Shown in pieces: positions 52,851 to 61,136 of a DNA stretch of 64,000 bases. How positions within the stretch are numbered: the first letter of the stretch is position 1; every line of letters starts with the position of its first letter. This DNA comes from Gammaproteobacteria bacterium (GTDB lineage Bacteria; Pseudomonadota; Gammaproteobacteria; Pseudomonadales; Pseudohongiellaceae). The translations under genes were made by a program, and so were the position numbers. The DNA lies in contig JAWKZW010000001.1 in assembly GCA_041395725.1 (NCBI GenBank), positions 682,001-746,000 of the forward strand. The letters are read 5' to 3'. The notes under the pieces are model-generated. The model saw only the letters and a program-made list of their open reading frames with translations. It was not told the DNA's origin and did no database searches.

Positions 52851-53827
52851 CTGATCCCATTCCCTCGCCAGCCACTGCCGAGCCGCCTGCTCCGCGTAAA
52901 TCCAACAAGGCCGGACGCGTGGTATTTTTACTTATCACACTAGGCTGTTTTGTTTACCTGTATTTCCGCCTCAACGGTGCCGCTGCCAGAGAAGGGCTAT
53001 CACTGGTCGAGTACATGACTCAGGTATTTGCCAATGTCCAGTGGATTCCCTGGCTGGCCCTGATGATGGCCTACTCTCTGATGTATTTCCTCATCGATAC
53101 GCTGGTGGTTACCCGGGCACTGAACTGGTTTATTGAACCACTGAAGTATCGCGATATCCTTCCTATCCGCGGCAGCGCGTATATTATTTCGGTATTTAAC
53201 GAGCAGATTGGCAAAGGGGCCATGGCCTACTACCTGAACAAGCGTGATCAGGTACCTGGCTGGGAAGTTGGTTCGGTAATGCTCTTTATCATGTTCTGCG
53301 AAGTTTTTTATCTGCTGATCTGGGCCACCATCGGGTTTTTCTTCAGTAGCAGCACCCTGCCTGATGTCTTCAATATCATTCCCTACATTTCAGCCGGCGC
53401 GCTGGTGTTTTTCGTCGTCTGGCTGCTGTATTTCCGGGGAATTATCCTGCCCGAAAATCAGTTCCGGAACCGCCGCATTCTGCACGCCTTCAAACTGGCT
53501 ACCCTGCGGCACTATGTAATGTTCTTCCTGCTCAGGTCACCGGCGCTGATCACGGCGGTATTTGTCTACACCTTCGCCTTGAATCTGTTCGGCGTAGAGG
53601 CTAGTTTCCTCTCCTTGCTGGGCTATCTGCCAGTGATATTCTTTGCCGCTACAGTTCCAACTCCGATGCGGGCAGCAGCAATAACCTTCTGGGTAATTCT
53701 GTTTCCTGAAAATGAAGGCCAGATGGCTGCATTCGGCTTTGTACAGCACAACTTCTTTATACTTTTCAATGCGTTGATTGGCGTACTTTTCTGGCGGCGG
53801 GCACAACGGGAACTGTTCGGTAACTGA
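52847..53827 (+). CDS. Multi-pass membrane protein, LPG-synthase-TM-like
   Basis: 326 aa with about eight helices, e.g. VVFLLITLGCFVYLYFRLNG, WIPWLALMMAYSLMYFLIDT, IPYISAGALVFFVVWLLYF and SLLGYLPVIFFAATVPTPMR. The pattern IISVFNEQIGKGAMAYYLNK recalls flippase/aglD-like (lysylphosphatidylglycerol synthase TM) proteins. Overlaps the SDR (ATGA) and the CDP-alcohol transferase gene, so these three are an operon, probably in membrane-lipid or glycan metabolism. Confidence 0.75.
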   Translation: MTDPIPSPATAEPPAPRKSNKAGRVVFLLITLGCFVYLYFRLNGAAAREGLSLVEYMTQVFANVQWIPWLALMMAYSLMYFLIDTLVVTRALNWFIEPLKYRDILPIRGSAYIISVFNEQIGKGAMAYYLNKRDQVPGWEVGSVMLFIMFCEVFYLLIWATIGFFFSSSTLPDVFNIIPYISAGALVFFVVWLLYFRGIILPENQFRNRRILHAFKLATLRHYVMFFLLRSPALITAVFVYTFALNLFGVEASFLSLLGYLPVIFFAATVPTPMRAAAITFWVILFPENEGQMAAFGFVQHNFFILFNALIGVLFWRRAQRELFGN

Positions 53828-54372
53828 TGGCCAACCTGCTTACCGCGCTTCGCCTACTGATCGCAATTCCGACGGCGCTGAGCATGGCGCTGGTACTGGT
53901 GCTTCCGCCCATCGTGACGGTCATGCTGGTCGGAATTGCGATCCTGACGGATTACTTCGACGGAAAAGTGGCTCGACGTTTTGGTACGGCCTCGCCCAGA
54001 GGCCAGCTTTTTGATCACACAACAGATTTCCTGTTTGTGACTTCGGGTCTATTCGGTGCCGCCTATGCAGGCCTGATAACCCCAATACTGCCGGTACTGA
54101 TCGTGATAGCGTTTGCTCAGTATGTGCTCGATTCCCATTTTTTCTATCATGAGAAGCAATTGCACATGAACAAGCTGGGACGCTGGAATGGCATCTTTTA
54201 TTTTGTTCCCCTACTTGTCATAGCGAGCGCCAGAACAGCACCATTCAGCGCTGTGGCGGGAATTGTGACTGGTGCTGTTTTTATTTTCGGCTGGCTTCTG
54301 GTTCTGTCAACGGTGCTGTCCATTCTGGATCGCGCCATGGCGCCGCTGCATATTCAACCACGCAACAAATAA
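53827..54372 (+). CDS. CDP-alcohol phosphatidyltransferase
   Basis: 181-aa membrane enzyme with the family signature D-x2-D-G-x2-A-R...G-x3-D-x3-D, visible as LTDYFDGKVARRFGT then GQLFDHTTD. Transfers a phosphatidyl group from CDP-diacylglycerol to an alcohol (PgsA- or CLS-like); the acceptor is unknown. ATG 53827 overlaps the preceding stop by one base. Confidence 0.88.
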   Translation: MANLLTALRLLIAIPTALSMALVLVLPPIVTVMLVGIAILTDYFDGKVARRFGTASPRGQLFDHTTDFLFVTSGLFGAAYAGLITPILPVLIVIAFAQYVLDSHFFYHEKQLHMNKLGRWNGIFYFVPLLVIASARTAPFSAVAGIVTGAVFIFGWLLVLSTVLSILDRAMAPLHIQPRNK

Positions 54373-54399
54373 TCCGACGATCACCCTGCTTTCTTCATC

Positions 54400-54777
54400 C
54401 TACTCGGCCTGGACTGAAAACCGATAACTGCCCGAGTATTGAACAGTATCTCCCTCAAACCGGGTTTGCCACTCGACAGTGTAGCTGCCGCTAATCACTT
54501 CGTCGTAGATTTCCATCATCAAGTCGTTGGCGCCCATGGTGTGAAGGCCGCGCAGGTTCAGTTCACCTGCAGGACCCGTCAGTGTAACGACACTACGCGA
54601 AACATCAGGCAATTCTGCAAAGTACAGGCGCAGAGTCCTCGGTAACCGAGTCTCCACGCTTCCTTCCGCGGGCTCCGCACTGAGTAGAGGACTTTCCGGC
54701 GCAAAACCTGAACAGGCGGAGACAAGTAACAGAACGAATACGGAAAGCAACCAAGAACTGATGCAGTATTTACTCAT
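54400..54777 (-). CDS. CopC-like domain lipoprotein
   Basis: 125 aa with lipoprotein signal (LLSVFVLLLVSAC) and a CopC-type immunoglobulin-like beta fold: LLSAEPAEGSVETRLPRTLR then LYFAELPDV, and YTVEWQTRFEGDTVQYSGSY. Typical copper ligands of CopC (N-terminal His, second His) are not seen. It is in the core region and not linked to the copper genes. Copper binding is doubtful. Confidence 0.75.
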   Translation of the reverse strand: MSKYCISSWLLSVFVLLLVSACSGFAPESPLLSAEPAEGSVETRLPRTLRLYFAELPDVSRSVVTLTGPAGELNLRGLHTMGANDLMMEIYDEVISGSYTVEWQTRFEGDTVQYSGSYRFSVQAE

Positions 54778-54918
54778 TGCGGACCACCCCTATCGATTCA
54801 GTGCAGGATGTAGATTCTACTCGAAGTGCTGACGAATAGGTAACGGCGCTGGTCACTGCTGCCCCACAGAGTGCTTAACCTGTCCAAAAAGGCCCCTGGA
54901 TCGCAATGGTGGCATTGA

Positions 54919-55063
54919 GCATCGGCGCGGGGGAATCCAGCGACGGAGCAATCAAAACGCAGCACCGACTGACCGAGGGAGACCGTTTTGTGGGCTCCCG
55001 ACCGAGGGAGGGAATCCCGGAGGGATGCAAGTTGCGGAGGAGTGGATTCCCCCGCGCCGATGC
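54919..55063. repeat. 145-bp element with 21-bp perfect terminal inverted repeats
   Basis: The arms at 54919-54939 (beginning GCATCGGCGCGG) and 55043-55063 are exact reverse complements. Between them are purine-rich repeats GACCGAGGGAG at about 54971 and 55000. No protein-coding signal. Such units often occur in many copies in a genome. It occupies most of the gap 54778-55210. Confidence 0.75.
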
Positions 55064-55220
55064 GGTCCCGACACATTCACACTCGATGGTTTATTGGCCA
55101 CGCAGCAACTTCACGTTCATGTCTGACACAGATCCCGAATTGTGCAAATAGTTGGATTCAGGCCGTGGCAGGCCCTTCGGCCACGATTTTGTGGGACAGC
55201 AATGGGCGCTGGTCAAACCT

Positions 55221-55277
55221 GGTCTTGGCAGGTCTTGGCAGGTCTTGGCAGGTCTTGGCAGGTCTTGGCAGGTCTTG
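55221..55277. repeat. 10-bp tandem repeat GGTCTTGGCA
   Basis: Five exact head-to-tail copies of GGTCTTGGCA from 55221 to 55270, with a partial sixth up to about 55277 and a degenerate AGGTCTT behind. It lies between the inverted-repeat element and the next gene, with no coding evidence. The number of copies may vary between strains. Confidence 0.9.
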
Positions 55278-55327
55278 TGCAGGTCTTAAAGAATCAGTCA
55301 GGAGGGAAACTTAGCTGCCGGCTACAA

Positions 55328-55519
55328 CTACTGCTCGTCTCGCAACTTTCGAGCCTGCGAAATCTCGTTGGCAAATTCGGCGAGTTTGACCCGAATTTCA
55401 CTCTCCAGTTTTTTCTTGAGAAACATCTTCTCAGCGTGAGAAAGGTCATTCTCATCTGCCGCCTTGTTCACGGCTTTATCGAGTGATTCGAGAGTTGTTA
55501 CCGGAGAGAATTTGTTCAT
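55328..55519 (-). CDS. 63-aa charged helical protein of unknown function
   Basis: Start ATG 55519 with AGGGAT upstream; the frame is open to 55657. Sequence features: MNKFSPVTTLESLDKAVNKA followed by a strongly charged helix EKMFLKKKLESEIRVKLAEF and ISQARKLRDEQ. No cysteine, no membrane segment. No family recognised. Confidence 0.5.
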   Translation of the reverse strand: MNKFSPVTTLESLDKAVNKAADENDLSHAEKMFLKKKLESEIRVKLAEFANEISQARKLRDEQ

Positions 55520-55691
55520 AACGAATCCCTGAATAATCTGTACCGAGCCAAGTATTTTTCTGCTGCCTGGTCGCGATTCGAAAATTTCCAGTTTACTGCC
55601 GCGAAATTTACAAAGCACCAATACGCGCAACATATAGTGTAATAAACGCCTTGTCAAACAATATCTGGTGAAAGCACCCAGAATCTTAATT

Positions 55692-55733
55692 TACAGGACA
55701 CCCAGTTAACTTTTTAATTGGGTGTCCTGTAAT
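55692..55733. repeat. 14-bp stem hairpin, REP-like, next to the Y1 transposase
   Basis: TTACAGGACACCCA and its exact reverse complement TGGGTGTCCTGTAA enclose a 14-nt AT-rich loop. The core GGACACC is typical of palindromes associated with REP-associated Y1 transposases. It could also act as a bidirectional terminator. Confidence 0.75.
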
Positions 55734-55921
55734 ATTCTTATTTCTGTGGCGGTACTGGATCTTTTGGGCTCTCAACTTCATTTTTTGAGCACGAAATACC
55801 CGGCAAAAGAACTCACCGTTAAAATTTTGTTCGATAGGAAAGGATCTGGTGGACACCGGGGCTACGGATTCGAAGTCCGCCGGTTCAGACTGTTAATTCA
55901 GGGGTCTTGATGGAGAAGCTG

Positions 55922-57010
55922 TCAGGTGCCGTACAGTCGGGTGGCGGGTCTGATGCCCCGTATCCACCGGTTACGGAACCTGACAACATTTGAGCGGGCA
56001 CGCCGTTCCTGAAAATGTTGCAGGGAGCCGGGGTCGCCGGCAGCCTGGTAAAAATACTTGTGAAAGTAATTCATTGTGTCGAGCCAGGCTGAGGGTTTAA
56101 TACCCAAACGTTCCAGTACCTGGTCAGCTGCCTGTCGGGTCGCAAAACCTGTTTCCGCGGCTTTCCCGGGCAGCCGTGAGGCACTCCAGGCCACCAGGTC
56201 GAAATAGTCCTGCTGTCTTATGGGTAGACTATGCTCAGCCACACTGCTTCCACCGGTGTCAAAACTCATGAGGCGGGCGCCTGATGTCTTGAGGCGACGC
56301 TGTTGCTCGAAATACTCACCGTAGTGGCGCAGTAACGATTTTTGCTGGCGACTTCTCTGCTTAACCCTTCGGGCATGATTCACCAACCGCTCCTGGATTG
56401 ATGTGAAGTCACTCCCTTCCGGGGTTTCGCTCAGCCCGGCCCGTGCCGGATTGAGGTCCACATAGGCCATGCAGGTCACCAGCGCTTTCTCATCCAGCAA
56501 CGCCTGACTCTTGAATCGGCCCTCCCAGAATCTACCTGTACAGTCATCTTCCCTGTTGGCGCGCCGGGCAATGCTTTCGTTCAGGCAGCGCATGAACCAG
56601 CTTATGTCAGCGAGACGTTCACGCCACTGTTCAATCAAATTCCGACGGTATTCCCTGGCTGCCTTGCTGGAGTGGTTGCTGGCCACGGTTTCGAGCGCCG
56701 CTGCATTGCGACTGAAGAGCCGTGTCCAGCGTCTGATGACTTCATCCTGACTCCAGTCCGACGCCTGCTTACCATCCACATGCAGCACCAGGTGATAATG
56801 GTTACTCATCACTGCGTAGGCACAGATATCAATGGAAAAAATCGACGAAAGCTGCTTCGCCCGCTCTACCAGCCATACCTTGCGGTGATCGAAGTTCTCC
56901 CCGGTGAACGGATCGTCACCACAGAGAAAGGCCCGCCTGACGCAGCGCGTTATGCAGTGGTAATACGGCGTATCGTCCAGCGATACCTGTTGATGCCTGG
57001 CTCGAGTCAT
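55922..57010 (-). CDS. REP-associated Y1 (HUH-like) transposase, RAYT
   Basis: 362 aa. The metal-binding motif appears as AYAVMSNHYHLVLHV (H-Y-H), the catalytic Tyr in MAYVDLNPARAGL, and the beginning TPYYHCITRCVRRAFLCG is typical of the IS200-like domain found in REP-processing enzymes. It is chromosomal and single-copy here, without IS ends, as expected for RAYT proteins. The gap 57011-57274 shows no gene. Confidence 0.92.
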   Translation of the reverse strand: MTRARHQQVSLDDTPYYHCITRCVRRAFLCGDDPFTGENFDHRKVWLVERAKQLSSIFSIDICAYAVMSNHYHLVLHVDGKQASDWSQDEVIRRWTRLFSRNAAALETVASNHSSKAAREYRRNLIEQWRERLADISWFMRCLNESIARRANREDDCTGRFWEGRFKSQALLDEKALVTCMAYVDLNPARAGLSETPEGSDFTSIQERLVNHARRVKQRSRQQKSLLRHYGEYFEQQRRLKTSGARLMSFDTGGSSVAEHSLPIRQQDYFDLVAWSASRLPGKAAETGFATRQAADQVLERLGIKPSAWLDTMNYFHKYFYQAAGDPGSLQHFQERRARSNVVRFRNRWIRGIRPATRLYGT

Positions 57011-57274
57011 GGGCAGGGCGACTGGGTTTCCCGGTAGTTGCTTATCTTTATTAATCGACGCTTTTTGTCTTAAGGCCAGCTTTATGATTGATACTCGCCA
57101 CTTTTTGACGATTATTCTCCGTTTCCGGAGGCTCCTCCAGCTGTGACAGGCCAGCGTATACCGGCTGTAATTCCGCCTTGAGCGGAAGGTCGCCGCAAAG
57201 CCGGCGCCTGGCGTTAACCAACCACAGGCCCCATTAATTCCAGCGTGGATCTGACTGCCTGAGCCCGTTTCCTG

Positions 57275-57306
57275 GCGCCAAGACCCGCCTGGCAGGGTCT
57301 TGGCGC
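57275..57306 (-). terminator. Strong hairpin behind purA
   Basis: GCGCCAAGACCC (57275-57286) pairs with GGGTCTTGGCGC (57295-57306), a 12-bp GC-rich stem with 8-nt loop, starting 8 bp behind the purA stop. There is no T-run on the minus strand, so it may be a terminator-like 3' stabilising hairpin. Confidence 0.6.
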
Positions 57307-57314
57307 TGTCGTGC

Positions 57315-58592
57315 TCAGTCGAACGGGTGCCTCAACACGATTGTTTCCGAGCGATCCGGACCCGTGGAAATGATGTCAACGGGCGCTTCCACGACTTCCT
57401 CAATAAAACGTATATAGGCTCGTGCATTCTCCGGCAGCTGCTCAAGGGTCCGGGCCCCGGCCGTGCTCTCGTTCCAGCCTGGCAGTTCCTCGAAGACCGG
57501 CTCCAGAGTCGCCGCTCCGTCTACATTCATGAGCCAGGAAGAAACCGTACCGCCGTCACCCTGATAACCGGTGCAGACTTTAATGGTCTCCAGCCCATCC
57601 AGAACGTCCAGCTTGGTCAGACAGATTCCGGACACGCTGTTTACCCTGATAGCCTGGCGCACGGCAGCGGCGTCGAACCAGCCGCATCGTCTGTCTCTGC
57701 CGGTCGTTGCACCCTTTTCATGTCCTACCGTTGCCAGGTGTTTACCGACGTCGTCAAACAGTTCGGTGGGGAACGGGCCGGTACCCACACGGGTTGCGTA
57801 GGCCTTGGTTATACCCAATACATAATCCAGGTAAAGAGGACCATAACCACTGCCTGTAGCCGTTCCCCCGGCGGTCGTGTTAGAAGAGGTGACGAAAGGG
57901 TAAGTGCCATGGTCAATATCCAACATCGATCCTTGAGCGCCTTCGAACAAAATACTGTCGCCCTGCTTGCGATGACGATGCAGTATTTCTATGGTGTCAT
58001 CCACGATGTGCGAGATTTTACCGACCAGTTCAAGACTCTGATCCAGTGTCTCCTGAAATTCCACCGGCTGTACCTGGTAGTATTTTTCCAGAATAAAGTT
58101 ATGGTACTCCATCAGGCCTTCCAGCCTGGCCGTAAACTGCGCTTCATCCAGTGCTTCCGCCAGACGAATACCCCGTCTGGCCGCCTTGTCTTCGTAAGCG
58201 GGCCCTATACCACGCCCGGTGGTGCCAAGCCGGGTATCCCGCGCCTTATCCAATGCCACGTGGGTAGGCAGAATCAATGGGCACGCACCGCTTATTCGCA
58301 GCCGCTCGCGGACCGGTATGGAGCGCGCCTCGAGTTCCGAGATTTCTTCCCACAAAGCATCAAGACTCAGGACTACACCGTTTCCGATCAGGCAGTCCAC
58401 GCCATCCCTCAGAATGCCTGATGGTAAAAGGTGAAGCACCGTTTTCTGACCGTCGATTACCAGGGTATGCCCGGCATTGTGTCCGCCCTGAAAGCGCACG
58501 ACCACTTTGGCCTGGTCGGTCAATAAATCAACAATCTTTCCTTTGCCTTCGTCACCCCACTGGGTGCCCAACACAACAACGCTCTTTCCCAT
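57315..58592 (-). CDS. purA: Adenylosuccinate synthetase
   Basis: 425 aa from ATG 58592; the frame is open to 58622, but the family begins MGKSVVVLGTQWGDEGKGK. GTP-dependent conversion of IMP and aspartate to adenylosuccinate in AMP synthesis. Typical features: P-loop GDEGKGK, GGHNAGH, GRGIGPAYEDKAAR and the GDGGTVSSWLMNVDG-like region. Follows hisZ on the minus strand, as is common in Gammaproteobacteria. Confidence 0.97.
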   Translation of the reverse strand: MGKSVVVLGTQWGDEGKGKIVDLLTDQAKVVVRFQGGHNAGHTLVIDGQKTVLHLLPSGILRDGVDCLIGNGVVLSLDALWEEISELEARSIPVRERLRISGACPLILPTHVALDKARDTRLGTTGRGIGPAYEDKAARRGIRLAEALDEAQFTARLEGLMEYHNFILEKYYQVQPVEFQETLDQSLELVGKISHIVDDTIEILHRHRKQGDSILFEGAQGSMLDIDHGTYPFVTSSNTTAGGTATGSGYGPLYLDYVLGITKAYATRVGTGPFPTELFDDVGKHLATVGHEKGATTGRDRRCGWFDAAAVRQAIRVNSVSGICLTKLDVLDGLETIKVCTGYQGDGGTVSSWLMNVDGAATLEPVFEELPGWNESTAGARTLEQLPENARAYIRFIEEVVEAPVDIISTGPDRSETIVLRHPFD

Positions 58593-58646
58593 TCCGTGCA
58601 ATCCACTCTTTAAATTAGCCATTCAGGACCAGGCTTCTACAGCGGC

Positions 58647-59846
58647 CTAATCAAATTTTTCTACCACCCACCGACCGGATCGGCTGGCAATAAAACGATC
58701 ACAACCCAATTCAGCGCCATCGACACCACCCTCAGCGGCATCGCCGGATGAAAGGCTCATGATGACGATCTCGCCCGAGGTCCGCAGATCCTGCACAAGC
58801 TGCATCAAAGCGTCGTCGCTTACAGCAGGAGCCAGGATACCTTTGGGCCTTTCGAAGCGGCGGTGAGTCAGGCGCGACAGCACCTTGAGATCACAATCGA
58901 ATCCTGAAGCCGGACGGGCGCGGCCGAATACTTCGCCAATGTCGTCATACCGCCCGCCCTTGGCTACCGCCCGGCCGTTCTCTGGCGTGTAGGCAGCGAA
59001 TACTATGCCCGTGTGGTATTCGTAGCCGCGCAACTCGCACAGGTCGAAACATAAGACAGTGTCGGCAGACCGGCTTTTCACCCCCCGGGTGATTGCTTCC
59101 AGCTCGTAGAGTTCCTTGCGAACTGCCTCGGGAGCCTCGGCAAACACCTCCAGTGCCTGCTCCAGTGTTTCAGCGCCGCCGCTGAGACGACTGAGCTGAT
59201 AGAGCATTTCCCGCAAATCGGCGTCCCCCACAACCTGCCGCAACAACGTATCGATCTCGGCATAGGCTTTGCGCTGAACCAGATCGAACAGCGTTTCCTC
59301 GGTCTTGTCATCCAGCTGTGCCTCAGCCACCAGCGAGCGAAAAATACCCACGTGGCCGAGTACGAGATGAATATTCTTTATATCAGCCTGTTGCAGCGTT
59401 GCGATCATGAGGCAGATTAATTCCACATCGGCTTCGACACCGGAATGACCGAACAACTCCGCACCAATGCGGAAAGGCACTCGTGACGTCAGCAAACCTC
59501 GAGGCCTGGTGTGAAGAACGCTGTCGGCGTAGCAAAGACGAACCGGCCCTTCCAGATTCAGGCAATGGGCATCAATGCGGGCGACCTGGGGTGTCATATC
59601 GGCACGAATCCCCATCATCCTGCCACTCAACTGATCGGTTACTTTGAAAGTATGCAGATCCAGATCCTGGGAAGTGCCCACCAGCAGGGAATCGAGAAAT
59701 TCAACGAACGGCGTCATTACCAGTTGATATCCCCAACTGCTGTACAGATCGAGGATCTCACGTCGCAAAGATTCCAGCACAAATGCCTCATCAGGTAGAA
59801 TTTCTTCTACACCCTCAGGCAATATCCATCGGCCAGCTGAATTCAT
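58647..59846 (-). CDS. hisZ: ATP phosphoribosyltransferase regulatory subunit
   Basis: 399 aa, related to histidyl-tRNA synthetase catalytic cores: RWILPEGVEEILPDEAFVLE at the start, GIRADMTPQVARIDAH, YADSVLHTRP, and ELRGYEYHTGIVFAAYTPEN. It partners the short form of HisG in the first step of histidine synthesis. Presence before purA in this order is typical for Pseudomonas-like and other gammaproteobacteria. C-terminal anticodon-binding domain absent. Confidence 0.95.
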   Translation of the reverse strand: MNSAGRWILPEGVEEILPDEAFVLESLRREILDLYSSWGYQLVMTPFVEFLDSLLVGTSQDLDLHTFKVTDQLSGRMMGIRADMTPQVARIDAHCLNLEGPVRLCYADSVLHTRPRGLLTSRVPFRIGAELFGHSGVEADVELICLMIATLQQADIKNIHLVLGHVGIFRSLVAEAQLDDKTEETLFDLVQRKAYAEIDTLLRQVVGDADLREMLYQLSRLSGGAETLEQALEVFAEAPEAVRKELYELEAITRGVKSRSADTVLCFDLCELRGYEYHTGIVFAAYTPENGRAVAKGGRYDDIGEVFGRARPASGFDCDLKVLSRLTHRRFERPKGILAPAVSDDALMQLVQDLRTSGEIVIMSLSSGDAAEGGVDGAELGCDRFIASRSGRWVVEKFD

Positions 59847-59887
59847 TTAATCTCTCTCCGGCTCCCCAGCCTGTCTTACTTATACTG

Positions 59888-60073
59888 TCAGTTGATCAGG
59901 TACAAAAGTCCGGTACCCACCAACATGCTGCCAAGCCCGATCACTCGTAAGGTACCATCGTTTACCTGTTCCACGGCCTCGAGCATCCTGCGCCAGCGCC
60001 CAGGCGCGACAAAGGGAAGCATGCCCTCTATCACCAGCATCAGGCAGAAGGCGACACCCAATTCATGAGCCAT
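59888..60073 (-). CDS. DUF2065 (YjeT-like) small membrane protein
   Basis: 61 aa, two helices: LGVAFCLMLVIEGMLPFVAP and VIGLGSMLVGTGLLYLIN, joined by the conserved GRWRRMLEAVEQ. Found between hflC and hisZ/purA in many gammaproteobacteria. Function unknown. Confidence 0.92.
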   Translation of the reverse strand: MAHELGVAFCLMLVIEGMLPFVAPGRWRRMLEAVEQVNDGTLRVIGLGSMLVGTGLLYLIN

Positions 60074-60149
60074 GATCGGTATTTCTCTTACTCAATTGTT
60101 GTCTTACCCATTCGGGTCCATTGATGCTTTTTTGGCAAAGCTTTATGGA

Positions 60150-60196
60150 CCAAAAAAACGAAAACTCAAGCAACAGTCGCGCTGCTGCTTGAGTTC
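60150..60196 (-). terminator. Rho-independent terminator of the hflKC transcript
   Basis: On the minus strand AACTCAAGCA (60195-60186) pairs with TGCTTGAGTT (60172-60163), extended by CAG/CTG, followed by TTTTCGTTTTTTT. The gap 60074-60268 holds no gene. Confidence 0.9.
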
Positions 60197-60268
60197 CTTT
60201 AATCTGGCGTTCCACTATTTTATAGAGGCAGTTCTTTCCTGCTCGGAATGCCCCGGATTACACCAGCT

Positions 60269-61135
60269 TCAGTTTGTCGGTCTATTGTTCAGATACCTGA
60301 AGTAGTCACTGTCCGGATCTATCAGCAGAAAATCACCTTTGTTACTGAATGTTGATCGGTAGGCATTCAGGCTTCTGGTAAAAGCGTAGAACTCGGGATC
60401 TCTATTGTACGCTTCCGCATAGATACCGGTGGCTTCGGCATCACCTTCGCCACGAATCTGCTCGGCGTCACGATAGGCTTCGGCCAGGTAAATTCTCGCT
60501 TGCCTGTCTGCATCAGCTCGTATCCCGATGGCCAGTTCCTCACCCCTGGAACGCAGCTCCTGGGCTTCCCTGTTACGTTCTGTAGTCATCCGTTCATACA
60601 CCGAAGACCTGACGTCATCGGGCAGATCAATCCGCTTGACCCGGACATCGATCACTTCTATGCCAATATCAATGGCAGTGTCTTCATTGAGTTCGGTTGT
60701 AAGGGCTACCATGAGATCATCCCTTTCACCGGCTACCACTTCCTGCAGGGTCCGGGAACCAAACTGGTCGCGTAGTCCATCGTTAATCCGCTCTGATAAA
60801 AGCTGCTGCGCCCTGGTGAGATCACCCGCATTGGCAACATAGAACTGGCCGACATCCACGATGCGGAACTTGGCGTAGGAATCCACCATCAAGGCTTTCT
60901 GCTCCAGAGTAAGAAACCGGGTTGGCACCGCGTCGGCCGTTTGTATGCGCCCGTCAAACTTCGCCACCCGGTTTATAAAAGGAATCTTTACATGCAGACC
61001 CGGTGCAATATCGTCATCCACCAACTGGCCAAATTGTAACAGCACAGCACGCTCTGTCTCTCGGACTACAAACAGGGAATTGCTGGCTACCAGTACTACC
61101 AGGACTACTAGTCCCAAGCCGATGAAATTCTTCAT
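60269..61135 (-). CDS. hflC: HflC, SPFH-domain regulator of FtsH
   Basis: 288 aa. N-terminal membrane anchor (FIGLGLVVLVVLVASNSLFV), then SPFH/band-7 domain (RETERAVLLQFGQLVDDDIA, LHVKIPFINRVAKFDGRI) and a C-terminal helix. Forms the HflKC complex around FtsH at the periplasmic face. Begins one bp behind the hflK stop. Slightly shorter than the E. coli homologue. Confidence 0.95.
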   Translation of the reverse strand: MKNFIGLGLVVLVVLVASNSLFVVRETERAVLLQFGQLVDDDIAPGLHVKIPFINRVAKFDGRIQTADAVPTRFLTLEQKALMVDSYAKFRIVDVGQFYVANAGDLTRAQQLLSERINDGLRDQFGSRTLQEVVAGERDDLMVALTTELNEDTAIDIGIEVIDVRVKRIDLPDDVRSSVYERMTTERNREAQELRSRGEELAIGIRADADRQARIYLAEAYRDAEQIRGEGDAEATGIYAEAYNRDPEFYAFTRSLNAYRSTFSNKGDFLLIDPDSDYFRYLNNRPTN

Positions 61136-61136
61136 A

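Noticed and set aside
55221..55277. Possible CRISPR array
   Set aside because: The repeats are 10 bp, directly adjacent, without spacers.
57300..58421. Plus-strand open frame of 373 codons
   Set aside because: Antisense shadow of purA, with no recognisable protein features.
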